The notes beneath the pieces are model-generated. The model did no database searches. It was not told where the DNA came from and saw nothing but the letters and a program-made list of their open reading frames with translations. Position numbers and translations under genes: made by a program. From Neomegalonema sp. (lineage in GTDB: Bacteria > Pseudomonadota > Alphaproteobacteria > Rhodobacterales > Rhodobacteraceae), in assembly GCF_028688855.1 (NCBI RefSeq), contig NZ_JAQTXI010000011.1, positions 1 through 64,000 of the forward strand: 64,000 bases of DNA, read 5' to 3'. This document shows positions 63,149 through 64,000 of the stretch, piece by piece. Numbering within the stretch: the first letter of the stretch is position 1; each line of letters opens with the position of its first letter.

Positions 63149-64000
<852 letters not shown>

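Overview
The window is chromosomal DNA from a high-GC alphaproteobacterium. The clearest markers are the cell-cycle regulator CtrA and its partner SciP close together, Flp/Tad pilus parts, the order phoH-ybeY-corC-lnt followed by a PhrR/PraR-like regulator, and a tRNA-His with A73 and no encoded G-1, the variant form known from one alphaproteobacterial clade. The run aminotransferase-hom-glpX and the TakP-like TRAP system point towards Rhodobacterales or a nearby lineage; this placement is inference. I see no rRNA operon, transposase, integrase, CRISPR array or prophage, and most genes are housekeeping.

Layout. 0-4.2 kb: a hotdog thioesterase, then two tandem TAXI-type TRAP binding proteins without a permease, then tRNA-His. 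4.4-10.6 kb: an NDUFA9-like protein, phoH-ybeY-corC-lnt, and an XRE regulator. 10.8-14.5 kb (minus): aminotransferase, hom, glpX. 14.6-20.3 kb: a repeat-rich lipoprotein divergent from phaC (PHA synthase), a periplasmic 5'-nucleotidase and an SRAP protein. 20.3-29.3 kb: GIY-YIG/DUF4357 protein, UvrD-type helicase, YgfZ, dihydroorotase, an MFS exporter, a YgjP-like metallopeptidase and PhaZ (PHA depolymerase). 29.7-33.9 kb: a TIGR02300 protein, tRNA-Ala(GGC), prepilin peptidase CpaA, three almost identical Flp pilin genes with a conserved promoter block, and two small envelope proteins. 34-36.3 kb: ctrA, an unrecognised protein and sciP. 36.6-45.3 kb: mnmA, folP, ftsH, ilvC, an Ala/Pro-rich secreted protein, a DUF533 protein and an HTH regulator. 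45.3-54.5 kb: a possible small RNA, rnr, an orphan HsdR_N-like protein, prs, panC, a DUF5658 membrane protein, an alpha/beta hydrolase and a secreted NlpC/P60-like protein. 54.6-64 kb: ccmA, ccmB, an isoprenylcysteine-methyltransferase-like membrane protein, two TadE-like pseudopilins, trmB, and a divergent TRAP locus (dctQM, and a TakP-like dctP cut by the window end).

Connected themes. PHA is made by PhaC and mobilised by PhaZ, both encoded here but about 10 kb apart. Pilus genes (three flp, cpaA, two TadE-like) lie on either side of ctrA and sciP. All three flp promoters keep a TTAACCA motif at exactly the same distance from the start codon, which resembles CtrA control of pilin genes in Caulobacter. 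Uptake of small organic acids is suggested by the TakP-like system and perhaps by the two TAXI proteins. The most interesting items are the triplicated pilin cassette, a structured terminator-ended stretch at 45.4 kb that may be a small RNA, a hairpin covering the XRE ribosome-binding site, and the degenerate protein between ctrA and sciP.
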